A stretch of 64,000 bases of DNA from Protea cynaroides (taxonomy: Eukaryota; Streptophyta; Magnoliopsida; Proteales; Proteaceae): positions 87,662,278 through 87,726,277 of the forward strand of contig CM053275.1 of NCBI GenBank assembly GCA_028583415.1. The letters are read 5' to 3'. How positions within the stretch are numbered: the stretch's first letter is position 1; every line of letters starts with the position of its first letter. The notes below the pieces were generated by a model. It was not told where the DNA came from and ran no database searches. It was given only the letters and a program-made list of their open reading frames with translations. The position numbers and the translations under genes were made by a program. Of the stretch, positions 10,648 to 22,999 are shown piece after piece.

Positions 10648-11355
10648 TGTTACGATTGGAAATCGCTCGCCGATCCACGCTCTGAATGACCTGCAATCAT
10701 AGAGATGAGACAAAGGAGTTGGGCGCCTAAGCCCCGGCTACACTCCGATGCCTAAGTCAGATTCCTAAAGTAAACAGTCAAGAGACAGCAGAAAGCTATC
10801 TCCAGTTTAGAGAGTGGGACGATGAGAGAGTTTCAGCGTATGAGAGAGATGAATAATAATAGCCTGTAACTTCGGGTTTATCTTGAGGGATGGCCTCTAC
10901 TTATAGATTATGAAGAAGCATGGAGGTACTAGGACTCAGGGGAGTAGACTGCCAATAGGATTGCCACGTGTCGCTCTGTGGGACACTCATGTGGTAGACT
11001 CCGAGTAAGAGTCGGAGACCTCTTAGCCAAGGAAGCTAGGTCGGTCAGCTCTGGGACTGACACGTGTCAACGTGTGAGTAATGGCCGATCGGAATAGTTG
11101 ATGTCGTATCAGACCGAGAGAAGGACTCCCCGGAGGTAGCATAATCACAATGGGTATCTGGCTTCCGACTAAGAACCGTAGCCGAGTAGGACTATAACTC
11201 CGAGTGCTATCCGAGAGGCCGGGCGCACGAGAGGCCGCATGCATGATAGGTCGAATACACGATATCGAGCGCGAGATACTCCGAGGGCTCAAGCTCCGAA
11301 GGCGCAACTTGACACGTGTAAGATTTTAAATGGAGGGGATTTTTCTCTCCTAACA
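10648..11355 (-). repeat. 3' LTR of element N
   Basis: 708 bp, TG...CA, closely similar to 25657-26377. It abuts the target duplication CATAA on its left. Confidence 0.92.
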
Positions 11356-11869
11356 GATGCCCCTTGTGCTGTCGGATGCAACGAATTCGATAGTGCAATA
11401 AGTTTAAACCGTTGAGAAAACCTGCGCCGTATGAGGCCGATTGCCAGATTAATGACTACATTGAATGACTCCGAGTGCTCCTTGCACCAACCGTCTGCAC
11501 GATTGATTGAGGCGCGGGGCTCAAGGCGTTAAACTCAGGTTTCGCAAACATGTTCGATCGTCAATCTTTGGATTTGACGTGGATCGACCCTTGATCCGAC
11601 AGCCACTAGGAGGCGGTGTGCCTCGAGAAGGAGCATCATTAACTGCCGCTCGTCTTCGAATCGGCCGAATGCATTGAATGGCTGAGACTGAAACGACACG
11701 GATCGACATATTGATCCGACGGCTACCAGGACGTGGTGTGCCTCGAGAAGAAGCGCCATCATTGCGCATCACGTCAGGTTGTCACGTCGCGTCCGGCGCA
11801 GCGGACGACGACCAATGGTGCTGAAGCACGTGTCCGGAACCCGAAGAGACGGTTCACGGTCACAGGACC
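11356..11869. other. Spacer between LTR and antisense gene of element N
   Basis: A phrase of about 75 bp (GGATCGACNNTTGATCCGAC ... GGTGTGCCTCGAGAAG) occurs twice, near 11580-11635 and 11700-11755. A G-box core CACGTG lies at 11828-11833, upstream of the antisense TATA box. No coding sequence is recognised. Confidence 0.6.
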
Positions 11870-11877
11870 TATAAATA
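11870..11877 (+). promoter_or_regulatory. TATA box of the antisense gene in element N
   Basis: CCTATAAATAC sits about 165 nt upstream of the first ATG of the plus-strand gene (12043). A G-box (CACGTG) lies ~40 bp further upstream and a pyrimidine-rich leader follows. This gives the antisense gene a promoter separate from the LTR promoter, which fires the other way. Confidence 0.6.
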
Positions 11878-14106
11878 CTCTTCTAGTTCGTTCATTCAAC
11901 CATTTGCTTCAGTTGCATCCGGAGTTCCATCAGAGCACTCGGAGTCTAGACGAACATCCCTGTTTTCGAGCTTTGCTTCTGCAGTCGGAGTTCAATTTCT
12001 TTCGACCAATAAGTCTCCTTTCATTTCCTTTCTTGTTCTTTCATGCTTAGTAGCTTTTCCTCCAATAGTATTACCTCTTCCGGTAGAGTGAGGGTGAGTG
12101 AGAAAATGGACCTTTTCCGAACTTCTTCTTTTGAGGAATCATCCTCCTCCAGGGAAGGATGGTCCGCTGCCTCCAAGGCTTCCAATTCGGTTTCAGAGGA
12201 GGAACTTGAGAAGAGTTCCTCTGAGGCCGAAGAGCGTGGCCGCCCCTTGGGCCCCACGACTCAACGGGCTTCTCATCAGAGAGGCAGCCGACCGTCAGTA
12301 ACTGCTATCGGCACCGTCCCAGCATGGAAGGTGCCGAGTAAGATCAAAACCGAAGCGGCTTTGTTATCGTTCTGCCGGGCATACCAGCTCGTAGAGCCAA
12401 TGATGATTGTCCGCGTTCGGCTCCCAACCTCCGATGAGCGGGCCTGTACCGTGAACACGTCAGAGATTTGTGTGTATGAACACAGCCTGAAGTCTGGGCT
12501 CCGGTTTCTCCTTCACCCATTAGTTGTAGAAATTCTTCAAGCCTACCGCATCGCCCCCTCCCAGCTTGCTCCGAACGGGTGGCGATGCATATTTACCTTC
12601 ATCCTGTTCGTCCGCCGATTGGATGAGACTCCGACCTTGAACTTGTTTCGGTCGGTCTTCCAGTTGGCCAGTCTGACCGAGGCCCGGGCTATGACCGGGT
12701 GATACTTTTTCAGCCAGAGGGCCGGAAAGAAGCTCCCTGCTATCGCCCAAAAGCCTTCCTCCATCCACGGGTGGAAGGACAAGTTTTTCTTCGTGGGCCC
12801 TCCCGCGGACGGCCCGGCCCTCCCTCTGTCGAATGTTTGGCTGGTGGCCGATGCCACGGGGTTCAACAAAGTCCCCTTCCTGACGACGGAGGAGAGAAAG
12901 GCTCAACACAAGATGATGGCCGGGAAGACTGTGCGCCTGTCACACCCCAATTCTGCACTATTCAGAATGATGTGATGAACCGCTAATGAACCAATGGTTC
13001 AACCAGGATCTCATATAGGCTATCCCCGCGTTATCTAAACTTACACACATCCGAAATCATAATCAGAGTAAATACACAATAGCGGAAGTCTTATAATAAC
13101 ATGAACTGAGAAACTAAGATGATATTAATAATTTAATAGCAAATTATTCTGTTTTCAACTGAGACATAAATATTTAAGTACCAAATACATGTCTTAATAA
13201 ATCCAATAAAGAAACCTATAAAATATCTAATCAAATACACACGAGTTGCACTCGCAAGAGGAGTCGTGTGTATCCACTTCAGCTTCAGCTTCCATCGCTG
13301 CCACGTTTCCGTACGCAGACGCATTCACATAGTCTTCAACGGTATTGTAAGACCCGTGTCAAACTAACCCGGTCTTACCACCTTGAACCAGGTTTACCCA
13401 TCATGGTCAAGTCAAATGGACCAAGGACATGAAGGAGATCGAGATCCCAGGTATAAAATCGACCCAAAAACTCTTAATTTTAGGGGAGGGTCGCACACCC
13501 AGCTAAGCAGGGTTGGACCTCCCAAAACAGAAAGTCAGACCCTCAGTTTTGAAGGGAGGGTCGGACAGCTTAAGACCCTAGGGTCGACGGGATCATCGAC
13601 CCTCCCATCGACCCTCGGTTTCTGACGAAACTGAAATTAGGAAATTTCCTAATTTTCGGTTGGGATTCTTTCCAAATCTCAATGGGATTATTATAGGACA
13701 TTCCTAGTCTATTTAAAGGACGTTCCTCAGCCACTTTCACTCCTTTCACAACCCTAATTGAATTGAGAGAAAGAGAGAAGAGGGAAAAGAGGAAGAAAGG
13801 AGGCAAGGAAGAAGACTTAGCAAAAAGGAGAAGAATTTGCAGAGAAAAGTAATCTTCTCAGGTATGGATACTAATTCCATGAGTTTCTACAGACCTTAGG
13901 TTAGATATGGTTGAGTGTAGGATTTCGGAGAAACCCAAACCATCCATCTATGGTTAGGTTTTCATGGAAAACCATAGGAGGATGTACGAAAACTATTTAG
14001 ATGGATTATACATGGTTTTAGACCATAGAATGACTGTTGAATGAATGTAGGAAGCAAGCCATAGGACCCCAAACACGAAGAATGGATTAAAAGTGGAAAT
14101 TAGACC

Positions 14107-16462
14107 TGTCACATCCCAATTCTGATCCAACCAGAACGGTGTGAGTGAACCGTCATTGAACCAACGATTCACACCAGGATCTCGAATAGGCCGTGTCCAC
14201 CCATACAAACCAATTACACATAACCACAATCAGAATATAAATATACAGCGGAAGACTTTAAATAGAATGAACTGAGTATCTATTGATAATTTAAATAAAT
14301 ATCCCATTATTCAAATTCAAACACATAAAATAATAATATTTTACATCCCTTTAATATCAAACAAAAATAACTGAAATAAATAAATAAAATCCATCACAGG
14401 TACACGCAGAAAGGGCACTCGCATGAAGCATCATGCTTGTCCTCCCCTGCTTGTACATCCAGAGCAGCTACACCTCCATACGCCGGAGCGTTCACATAAT
14501 CGTCCACAGTGTATCCTGTATCAACATCTAAAACAATGTGTACACAAAGGGTGAGCTCACAACACAGCTCAGTAAGACAATCAGACAGTTTCACAATATT
14601 ATGCATGAGTAACAATCATTTTAAGCTGTGGTCTGGTTTTAAGTTTGCAATGTGCTATAGAAAGGTTTGGTGGCCCCCGCACCTCTATACACGAGTGTGT
14701 GGCATCGCACAGTAATCACACTACCACCAACCCACATGCACCCATCATGGAATAGAGATAGAGCTAAGGTATACCCGCACCTCCCCTGATACTCTACCCA
14801 TACCAGTACCTAAGCCCCTACTGGCCAGGGCTCGCAAACTGGGCTCGCAACTAACCAATCCTATATGTCAACAATGTATGCTCTATCCCAGCACAGCCGT
14901 CTACGGCATAGAGATAGAGCTAGAGCGTGCAGGCCGGGTCGGAGGCCACCATGCATCACCTCCCCCTGATACCCTATCCGCAACTAACCCACTAGGATAG
15001 AAACAATACGCAGGTAGACCCTATCCCAACATAACTCCCTACGGCATAGAGATAGAGCTAAAGCATCGTGGACAAGCCAGCGTCGACTCGGAATCCTCAG
15101 TACCACATAACAATGGCCGGGACAACATCAATATCAGAGACCACCGTACCACGATCTTCCCCTGATACTCCACCCGTACCAAGCATGTTAAGATAGAATA
15201 CTACAAAAGGTGTCAGTGTGAAGAGCGATCCCAGGCCCATGCCCCACTCCACACACCAACGAAAACAATCACATGCCTAACAATCACATCCTATGAATGC
15301 ATGACCAATAATAATAACTGAAAGTAAAGGATGGCATGTGAATATGCATAAACATCACATCATAGATATTCAATGATTAACAACGATTTACTGTCCATTA
15401 ATTATTAGGTTTAGGTCAGATTCCCTTACCTGACGCTCGTTCAATAACTTGCTCCACGTCGCAAGGTCCAAACGATAAGTCACAAAGTCCTACAATATTA
15501 TTAGGGTTTCATTAGAATATATTGTTTAGGGTTTCATGTTGGTCGGAAACCAACAGGGTTACAAAATACCCTCACGAGGCGACCGGTGGCATGTACCGGT
15601 CGCAGCTCTGTGGAAAAGACTGGCGACCGGTATGGTCAGCCGGTCCCCACAGATAACCTCCCGAGAGGTAGCGGTCGCAACATACCGGTCGCACAATGTG
15701 CAACCGGTATAGTCGACCGGTATGTCTCTTGAAGACCATACATGGTTTTTCGACTGCCGTCGATCATCCTCCATTGATTTTCAGGGTTTCTCCTATCCAT
15801 TCTAAGTCTAGGCTTTGAGTTAGAGTTATCCCCAACTCATTCAAGTCTCGTTTCGATGAATATCATCTCGAAACTCGAATCTAGGGTTTGTGGCAACTTA
15901 GGGTTTATTGGCCAATTTAGGCTTTTAGATCAATACCTACTTTGCATGGTATTGATCCACCCACACAACTAACATAGGGTAAGAAGAGGGATTCAAACAC
16001 TTACCGTTGACAGGCGTAACGAGAGCTTCGTCAAACGGTAATGGCGGCTCCTTCTTCTTCCTCCTAGCTCCTTCTCCTTTTCCACCTCTTTCTCTTCTCT
16101 AGGGTTTGCGAGAGACAATGAAAAGGATTTGAGGGGGTTTAAGGGCGTATTTATAGGCTGGAAATAGGGTTTAGTAACCCTACTAGGATTAGGAAACTTC
16201 TAGGATTCTAAATCTGGTAAGCGGGACCCGTAGAGAGCAATTTCCAAATTCCCGCACATAGCTGTGCAGGCCATACCGGTCGACCGGTACCAAGATCGGT
16301 ACCATCGACCGGTATACCTAAAATCAGGTATAATTGGTCGACTTCGGTCCGATTTCGTACCTGTTTGTTATCCGCTTGCCCCGTCTGGCTCGGTGATGAT
16401 CGGAAGACCTCTCACGACACAAAACCAAGGTTAGACCGGGTTTTCAGAGTGCGGGTCTTACA
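14107..16462 (-). mobile_element. Solo LTR L5, innermost insertion
   Basis: 2356 bp, starting TGTCACATCCC and ending CGGGTCTTACA. It is flanked by AGACC (14102-14106) and GGACC (16463-16467). The matching place in L3 reads GGACC, so the left copy carries one mutation. Its middle holds three degenerate units built on AGAGATAGAGCTA. ACCGGT(A)-rich palindromic phrases occur at 15590-15720 and 16270-16320 where other copies have GGGTCGA phrases. Confidence 0.92.
14394..14615 (-). CDS. Conserved short frame in LTR L5 (hypothetical)
   Basis: An ATG-started 73-codon frame. The conserved part reads TVDDYVNAPAYG, then an acidic stretch, then SCECPFCVYL. Compared with the L4 and L6 copies the CxC-x2-C pattern is kept while many other residues differ. 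No known domain is recognised. It lies in the LTR near its sense-strand 3' end. Confidence 0.4.
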   Translation of the reverse strand: MLLMHNIVKLSDCLTELCCELTLCVHIVLDVDTGYTVDDYVNAPAYGGVAALDVQAGEDKHDASCECPFCVYL

Positions 16463-17538
16463 GGACCAGAGTGCATCGAGGGTCGCACCGAGGGTCGATA
16501 GACCATCCGACCCTAGGTGTTTCTGACCATCGACCCTCAACATTCGGGAAGTTCAGAATGGAGGGAGGGTCGATAGACCCATCGACCGCATCGACCCTAG
16601 CATCGACCCTCAGTTGACAGAATGGTTTTAAATTCCGAATTAATTCTAATTAAATTCTATCGACTTTGTTAGGTCTGCTAGCAATCTAATAACATTGTAA
16701 CGGTGATTTTAAAGCTTGGAAAAGTATCTATTTACAAGCTAAGGTGAGGAACCTTAACCCCAAACTAAATTGGTTAATAATAAACTGTTTTCTATTTCTT
16801 GAGTTCTATGCCATGTTTGATTCTATGCGAATATGTTTGTAATGTGTATACAGCATGCCATCCAATATTTCTATTACTTGTTCATGCATATTTACTTTAT
16901 TGTTTATAACATGATGATGATGATGATGATAGGAATAGGCATGTGCTTATATGTGTGTGGTTGATGTACTTGATGCGAGCGAGTATCAGGGGAGGTGTGA
17001 TGAGAACGTCAATAAACGTTAACCTTTGGCGGGTCTCAGCACTTTAGCTCTATCTCTAACTCAAGTCTTATGCATTGACATCGTCGTATCGCCATTACCT
17101 TAGCAGAACTATTATGTCGTAGAGTATCAGGGGAGGTGGTCTCGGTCCTTGTAGTCTCTGACTCTACCGGGGGGCCTTAGCTCTATCTCTATGGATGTTC
17201 GAGGGATCTTTGGGGTGAGGCCTTGGATACACTTGTTTGGCATTAGGATTGGTTAGCAGCGAGCCCGGTTTTGCAAGCCCTCGCTAACAGGGGGCTTACG
17301 TGTTGGTATAGCATTATATAGCAATAAGCGTTAACCTTTGTTGTATAATGTTATGGTAGGGTGGATGGGGACGACGATAAACGTTAACCTTCGGGCGAGC
17401 TTCCACACCCTGTGTATAGAGGCGGTGTCAATAAACGTTAACCTTTGACCACCCAACCTTTCTATTGCACATTGCAAACTATAAACCAAGACCAAAGATA
17501 TAAATTGATTTTTTTTTGCATGCATATGTAATGTTGCA

Positions 17539-17733
17539 TTGTTTTGGCTACTCACTGAGCCGTGTTGTGTGCTCACCCCTCGACGTCGAATATTTTTAGT
17601 TGATGATGCAGGTTATATATTTGAAGATTTTATGAACGCGTCAGCGTATGGGAATGTAGTAGCTATGGAAGTTAGAGCTGAAGACGATACACACGACTCC
17701 TCTTGTGAGTGCAACTCGTGTGTATTTGACTAG
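17539..17733 (+). CDS. Conserved short frame in LTR L4 (hypothetical)
   Basis: A 64-codon frame ending about 290 nt before the LTR 3' end. It reads FLVDDAGYIFEDFMNASAYG, an acidic middle, and SCECNSCVFD before the stop. The frame spans a TTTTTAGTTGATGATGCAG phrase that could be an intron acceptor, so the true N-terminus is uncertain. Homologous frames are open in L0, L5 and L6. No family is recognised. Confidence 0.45.
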   Translation: MFWLLTEPCCVLTPRRRIFLVDDAGYIFEDFMNASAYGNVVAMEVRAEDDTHDSSCECNSCVFD

Positions 17734-20700
17734 ATATTTTTATAGATTTCTTTATTGGATTTATAAGACATGTATTTGGTACTTAAATATTTATGTCTCA
17801 GTTAAACACAGAATAATTTGCTATTATTTATGGATATCATTTTAGTTCTCAGTTCATTTATTTATAAGGCTTCCGCTATTGTGTATTTACTCTAATTATG
17901 ATGGTGAGTATATGAAGGTTCAGGTAACGCGGGGATAGCCTATTTGAGATCCTGGTTGAACTGTTGGTTATTTAGCGGTTCATCACACCATTCTGAAATG
18001 TACAGAATTGGGGTGTGACAGGTATAACCTGCATCATCAACTAAAAATATTCGACTTTGAGGGGTGAGCACACATTACGGCTCTGTAAGTAGCCAAAACA
18101 ATGCAACAATACATATGCATGCAAATCAATTTATATCTTTGGTCTAGTTTAAAGTTTACAGTATGCAATAGAAAGGTTTAGGTAGTCAAAGGTCGCGTTT
18201 ATTGATCCCGCCTCTATACACGAGTGTGTGACGTTACCCGAAGATCACGTTTATCGTCAACTCACATGCACCCAATCGTGAACATTATATAACAAAGGTT
18301 ACGTTTATTGCTATATAGTGCCATACCAACACGTAAGCCCCTGTTGGAGAGGGCTGCAAACTGGGCTCGCACCTAACCAATTCTAATGCCAAAAGTGTAT
18401 CCAAGGCCTCACCCCAGCATCCCTCAGAATGTCCATAGAGATAGAGCTAAGGCCCCCCGGTAGAGTTAGAGACAAGGACCGAGACCACCTCCCCTGATAC
18501 TCTACGACATAATAGTTCTGCTAAAGTAATGGCGATACGACGATGTCAATGCACAAGACTTGAGTTAGAGATAGAGCTAAAGTGCTGAGACCCGCCAAAG
18601 GTTAACGTTTATTGACGTTCTCATCACACCTCCCCTGATACTCGCTCGCATCAAGTACATCAACCACACACATACAAGCACATGCCTATTCCTATCATCA
18701 TCATCATCATCATGTTATAAACAATAAAGTAAATATGCATGAACAAATAATAGAAATATTGGATGGCATGTTGTATGCACATTACAAACATATTCGCATA
18801 GAATCAAGCATGGCATAGGACTCAAGAAAATAGAAAATAGTTTCTATTATTAGCCAATTAGTTTAGAGTTCTGGTTCCTCACCTTAGCTTGCTAATAGAT
18901 CCTCTTCCAAGCTTTAGAATCACGTTTATAATGTTATTATATTGCTAGAAGACCTAACAAAGTCGACAGAATTTAATTAGAATTTATTCGGAATTTAAAA
19001 ACCATGCTGTTAACTGAGGGTCGGAGGTAGGGTCGGAGTCCTGATCGACCCTGGGTGCGACCCTCCCTTAATTCTGAACTTTCCGAACACTGAGGGTCGA
19101 TGGTCAGAATTACCTAGGGTCGGATGGTCATCGACCCTCGGTGCGACCCTCGGTGCACTTTGGTCCAATTCCCTCTTTTTAATCCATTCTTTATGCTTGG
19201 GATCCTATGGCTTGCCCCTACATTCCATTCTACATTCATTCCATGGTCTGAAACCATGTATAACCCACCTAAATAGCTTTCATGCATTCTCCTATGGTTT
19301 TCCATGAAAATCTAACCATAGATTGATGGTTTGGGTTTCTCCGAGATCACACTCTCACCAATAGCTAACCTAAGGTCTGTAGAAACTCATGGAATTAGTA
19401 TCCATACCTAAGAAGAATAATCCTTCTCTGCAACTCTTCTCTTTTGGCTTAATTCTCTTCCTTGTTTCTCTTCTTCTTCTTTTCCTTCTCTTCTCTTTCT
19501 CTCAATTCAATTAGGGTTGTGAAAGGAGTGAAAGTGGCTTAGGGACGTCCTTTAAATAGAATAGGAACATCCTAAAATAAGTCCCTTTGAGATTAGGAAA
19601 GAATCCCCATCGAAAATTAGGAAATTTCCTAATTCTATTTCCTACGGTAACCGAGGGTCGATGGGAGGGTCGATGATCCCGTCGACCCTAGGGTCCTAAG
19701 CTATCCGACCCTCCCTTCAAAGCGAGGGTCGACTTTCTGTTTTGGGTGGTCTGACCCTGCTTAGCTGGGTATGCGACCCTTCCCCTATTTTAAGTGTTTT
19801 TGGGTCGATTTAATACCTGGGATCTCGATCTCTTTCACGCCCTTGGTCCATTTGACTCGACCATGATGGGTAAACCTGGTTCAAGGTGGTAAGACCGGGT
19901 TATATTGACACGGGTCTTACAGCGCCTCTCCGACCTTGTGGATCTCGTGCAGTTGCCAAGCACGGTCTCCTCGGTGAGTTTAATAATTTTAGAACTCAGA
20001 CTATGTATTGTTGCTGTCTTGATGTTGCCGCTAACCATTTTCTCATTGCAGTGAACTTCAAAGACGATAAGATCGTTGCCCAGATCCGGGCCAAGCGGAC
20101 GGCCGAGGCCGCGAAAGGGGTTCAGCCGGCTGGCGGGCAGGAGGGCACACCTCTACGGAAAGAACCGAGGGCCACGGCCGAGGCAAAGGGCAAGGGGCCC
20201 ATGCCCGAGGACCCACCGAAGAAGAAAATAAAGTCGGCCGCGGAGCTTCCAACCGATATATATAAGACAAGGCCGGCCCCTAGGCTCGGCCGTCAAGAGG
20301 AGACAACAGCGGGGGCTGCGACGAAGGAAGTCCAGCCCTTTCAGGTGGTCGCCGCGAAGGAAACCAAGGCCGATAAGGGCGCGGTGACGCCTGCAGCGAA
20401 GAGGGCTACCAAAAGCCCGAAGGTGGTTGATCTGACCGGGGCCATTGGGGCCTCCAAGGAGGAAGACGGGCACACAGCCCGCCAGAGGGGTGAAAAGCAG
20501 GAGGTTCCAAAGGTACCTTTCTCTCTTGCGCTCGGACTGAAGTCGACGGACTCAGTCTTCAAGAGCACAAGGGCGGCTAGAATCATAATCACCGAGGGAC
20601 GCCTCCCAGAGGACATAGCCTTCACCTCCGACTTGTCAAACGAGGACGTCTATAGACGAGCATTCACGGCGTGCTATCAGGTAATGTTCGGACTCCTCTG

Positions 20701-21533
20701 CTTTTCTCTTTTGATTCATGTTGTCATTTTCTGAGTGGTCCTTTATTGTGCAGATGAGCAATCTTCTGGCTGAGGTCAACGAGCGGGCTGCTCGGGCCTT
20801 CTTCTACCTGGACGAGAAGGAGGTCTTGGAGATCTCTCTGCGCAAGGCTTTGAAGGCTACCGAGGAGAATCTAACCAATAAATTTTCAAAGTTTAAGGAC
20901 CTCGCTGCAGAAAAGGTCACCCTCCGGGCGTCGATGGACAAAGCCAAGGCCGCCCTCGACGAAGAGCATAAGAGAGTGCATTCGTCCGAGGAAAAGCTTC
21001 GGCCATCCGAGGACAAGCGGCGAAAGACCGAGGAAGATCTGCAAGCTGCGGAGAAGGAGAAGCTGGTCCTGGAGGAGAAGCTTTGGAAGTCTGAGGACGA
21101 AGCCAGATCCACCAAGGAGGCGTTGAACAAGGCCGAGGAGGCTCACTGGGAGGCCTTGACTCGGGCTGTCGCTGAGTACAAGTCTTCGCCTCAGTACGAT
21201 GAGGACGTCGAGGAGGCCTCCTGCGTGTATTTCGAGAGGGGGGTCAGATATTTGAGGGAACAACTAGTGGATAAGGGCGCCCTCAAGATAAACTGGTCGG
21301 AGATCCCGATTGTCGCCCAGATTGATAGGTTGGAGCCCCCGGTACCCGTGGAGACCCCGCTCGTCACTGAGAAGGACCTGGCTGAGCCGACGGCAGCTAT
21401 GAAGGCTGACCGTATGCTTGAGGATGACCTTCCTCCTTACGAAGTACCGCAGACGCCGCTCGTGGAGCTCCCGGACCTTGCGCTGCCATCCGAGGGTCAA
21501 GTACACCCGGCCGCTGAGGAGAACCAGCCTTGA

Positions 21534-21982
21534 AGAGGCAGCACTTGTCTATATTTTGTCTTCTCTGTTTTGTTTTTTTTTTTTTTACAACTGTATATTT
21601 GTACCACTGCCCTTCTAGGGCCTTTATCAATAAAATATTCATTCTTTCTATCTGCTTTCTTCTTTCTCGCATTTTGTTACTTGTTTGATCGTCCCTCGGT
21701 AGGCCGAGAACACTTAAGTAATTAAAGTAGTTGGTGCTATTAACTCGTAGTAAAGTCCGAGAACGAACGATGTCGAATCCGACCGCGGGCATTCCTTAGA
21801 AAAATGGCTAAGGCATTGTTAGCTTTGTTGTCTGGACCGCCTCTTACCCCGGAAGTGTTTTTGGCTTGGCGCTTTGGCTGGCCGAGAGCACTTAGGTATA
21901 TCCGAGCAGCTCGATGTTTGAGATACAAGTATGGTTTGCCCCAGTCGGGCTACTGATGTCCGATCGCATATTTAGGTAGATG
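21534..21982. other. 3' flank of the antisense gene
   Basis: The region contains a T-run and a CAATAAAATA polyadenylation-type signal near 21627-21636 that would serve the plus-strand antisense gene. No coding sequence is visible. Confidence 0.5.
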
Positions 21983-22999
21983 TTATTTGCTGCCGAAGTC
22001 TACGTGTAGGCCGTGGTAGGCAGATACGAGTATGATCTGCATGCTACCATGGCCTGCTTGTGGACCATGGTAGGAAGGTACGACTATGATCTTCATACTA
22101 CCTTGGTCTGCTTGTGGACCGTGGTAGGAAGACACGGGTGTGACCTTCATGCTACCATGGTTTGCATGTGGACCATGGTAGGAAGGTACGAGTGTGACCT
22201 TCATGCTACATTGGTCTGCTTGTGGACCGCGGTAGGAAGGTATGAGTATGACCTTCATGCTACCATGGTCTGCATGTGGACCATGGTAGGAAGATACGAG
22301 TGTGACCTTCATGCTACCTTAGTCTGCTTGTGGACCGTGGTAGGAAGGTACGAGTATGGTCTTCATGCTACCTTGGTCTGCTTGTGGACCGTGGTAGGAA
22401 GATACGAGTGTGACCTTCATGTTACCATGGTCTGCTTGTGGACCATGGTAGGAAGGTACGAGTATGGTTTTCATGCTACCTTGGTCTGCTTGGGGACCGC
22501 GGTAGGAAGATACGAGTATGGTCTTCATGCTACCGAGGCCTGCTTATGGACCGCGGTAGGATGATACGGGTGTGACCTTCATTTTAACATGGTCTGCTTG
22601 TGGACCATGGTAGAAAGGTACGAGTATGGTCTTCATGCTACCTTGGTCTGCTTGGGAACCGTAGTAGGAAGATACGAGTATGGTCTTCATGCTACCGATG
22701 CCTGCTTGTGGACCGCGGTTGGAAGATACGAGTATGGTCTTCATGCTACCGAGGTCTGCTTGTGGACCGCGGTAGGAAGATACGAGTATGGTCTTCATGC
22801 TACCAAGGTCTGTTTGTGGACCACGGTATGAAGATACGGGTGTGATCTTCATGCTACCATGGTCTACTTGTGGATCATGGTAGGAAGGTACGAGTATGGT
22901 CTGTGTGCTATCGAGGTCTGCTTGTGGACCGCGGTAGGCAGGTACGTGTGTGGTCTTCATGCTACCTTGGTCTACATGTGGACCGTGGTAGGAAGATAC
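21983..22999. repeat. 54-bp minisatellite, about 18-19 units
   Basis: The phrase CTGCTTGTGGACC recurs every 54 bp from 22054 onward. Most units contain an inverted repeat, CTACCATGGTC ... GACCATGGTAG, with an 8-nt loop. Because 54 is a multiple of three, several frames stay open on both strands (for example an 18-residue unit containing SSYHGPQAD on the minus strand). These frames are best read as repeat translations. The array lies between gag and the antisense gene of element N. Confidence 0.95.

Larger units (their letters stand above)
13346..18020 (+). mobile_element. Solo LTR L4 (reverse orientation), split by L5
   Basis: L4 is 13346-14106 plus 16468-18020, about 2.31 kb. It reads TGTAAGACCCG...GGGTGTGACA on the plus strand, opposite to the other copies. 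The target duplication GGTAT is perfect (13341-13345 and 18021-18025). A TATA-like TATTTAAAGG lies near 13712, about 370 bp from the start, supporting plus as the sense strand. Confidence 0.92.
12938..19921 (-). mobile_element. Solo LTR L3, split by L4
   Basis: L3 is 12938-13345 plus 18026-19921, about 2.30 kb after removing L4. It starts TGTCACACCCC and ends CGGGTCTTACA. The target duplication GCGCC is perfect (12933-12937 and 19922-19926) and lies within the antisense gene of element N. L4 landed inside L3's conserved short frame. Confidence 0.92.
12043..21533 (+). pseudogene. Antisense gene of element N (putative gypsy-type transposon family, Transposase_28-like)
   Basis: Exonic pieces are 12043-12937, 19927-19973, 20052-20680 and 20754-21533. 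The N-terminal part shows the plant 'putative gypsy type transposon' pattern: NGWRCIFTFILFVRRL, then YFFSQRAGKK and a SSIHGWKDKFFFV segment. The middle is basic and low complexity; the C-terminal ~180 residues are a charged coiled coil (EEKL..SEDKRRKTEEDL). Breaks: TGA at 12700-12702 where Trp is usual (G-W-Y-F-F-S), and solo LTR L3 at 12938. Introns are 19974-20051 and 20681-20753 (GT...CAG), but the first junction is one base out of frame. An AATAAA lies near 21629. The role of this antisense family is not established. Confidence 0.7.

Noticed and set aside
20058..21263. Antisense frames opposite the coiled-coil part of the element N gene
   Set aside because: GC-rich shadow frames. The plus strand has the splice sites and a recognisable family pattern.
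21983..22999. CRISPR-like array appearance of the regular 54-bp repeats
   Set aside because: Units are contiguous tandem copies without unique spacers, in a plant retroelement.
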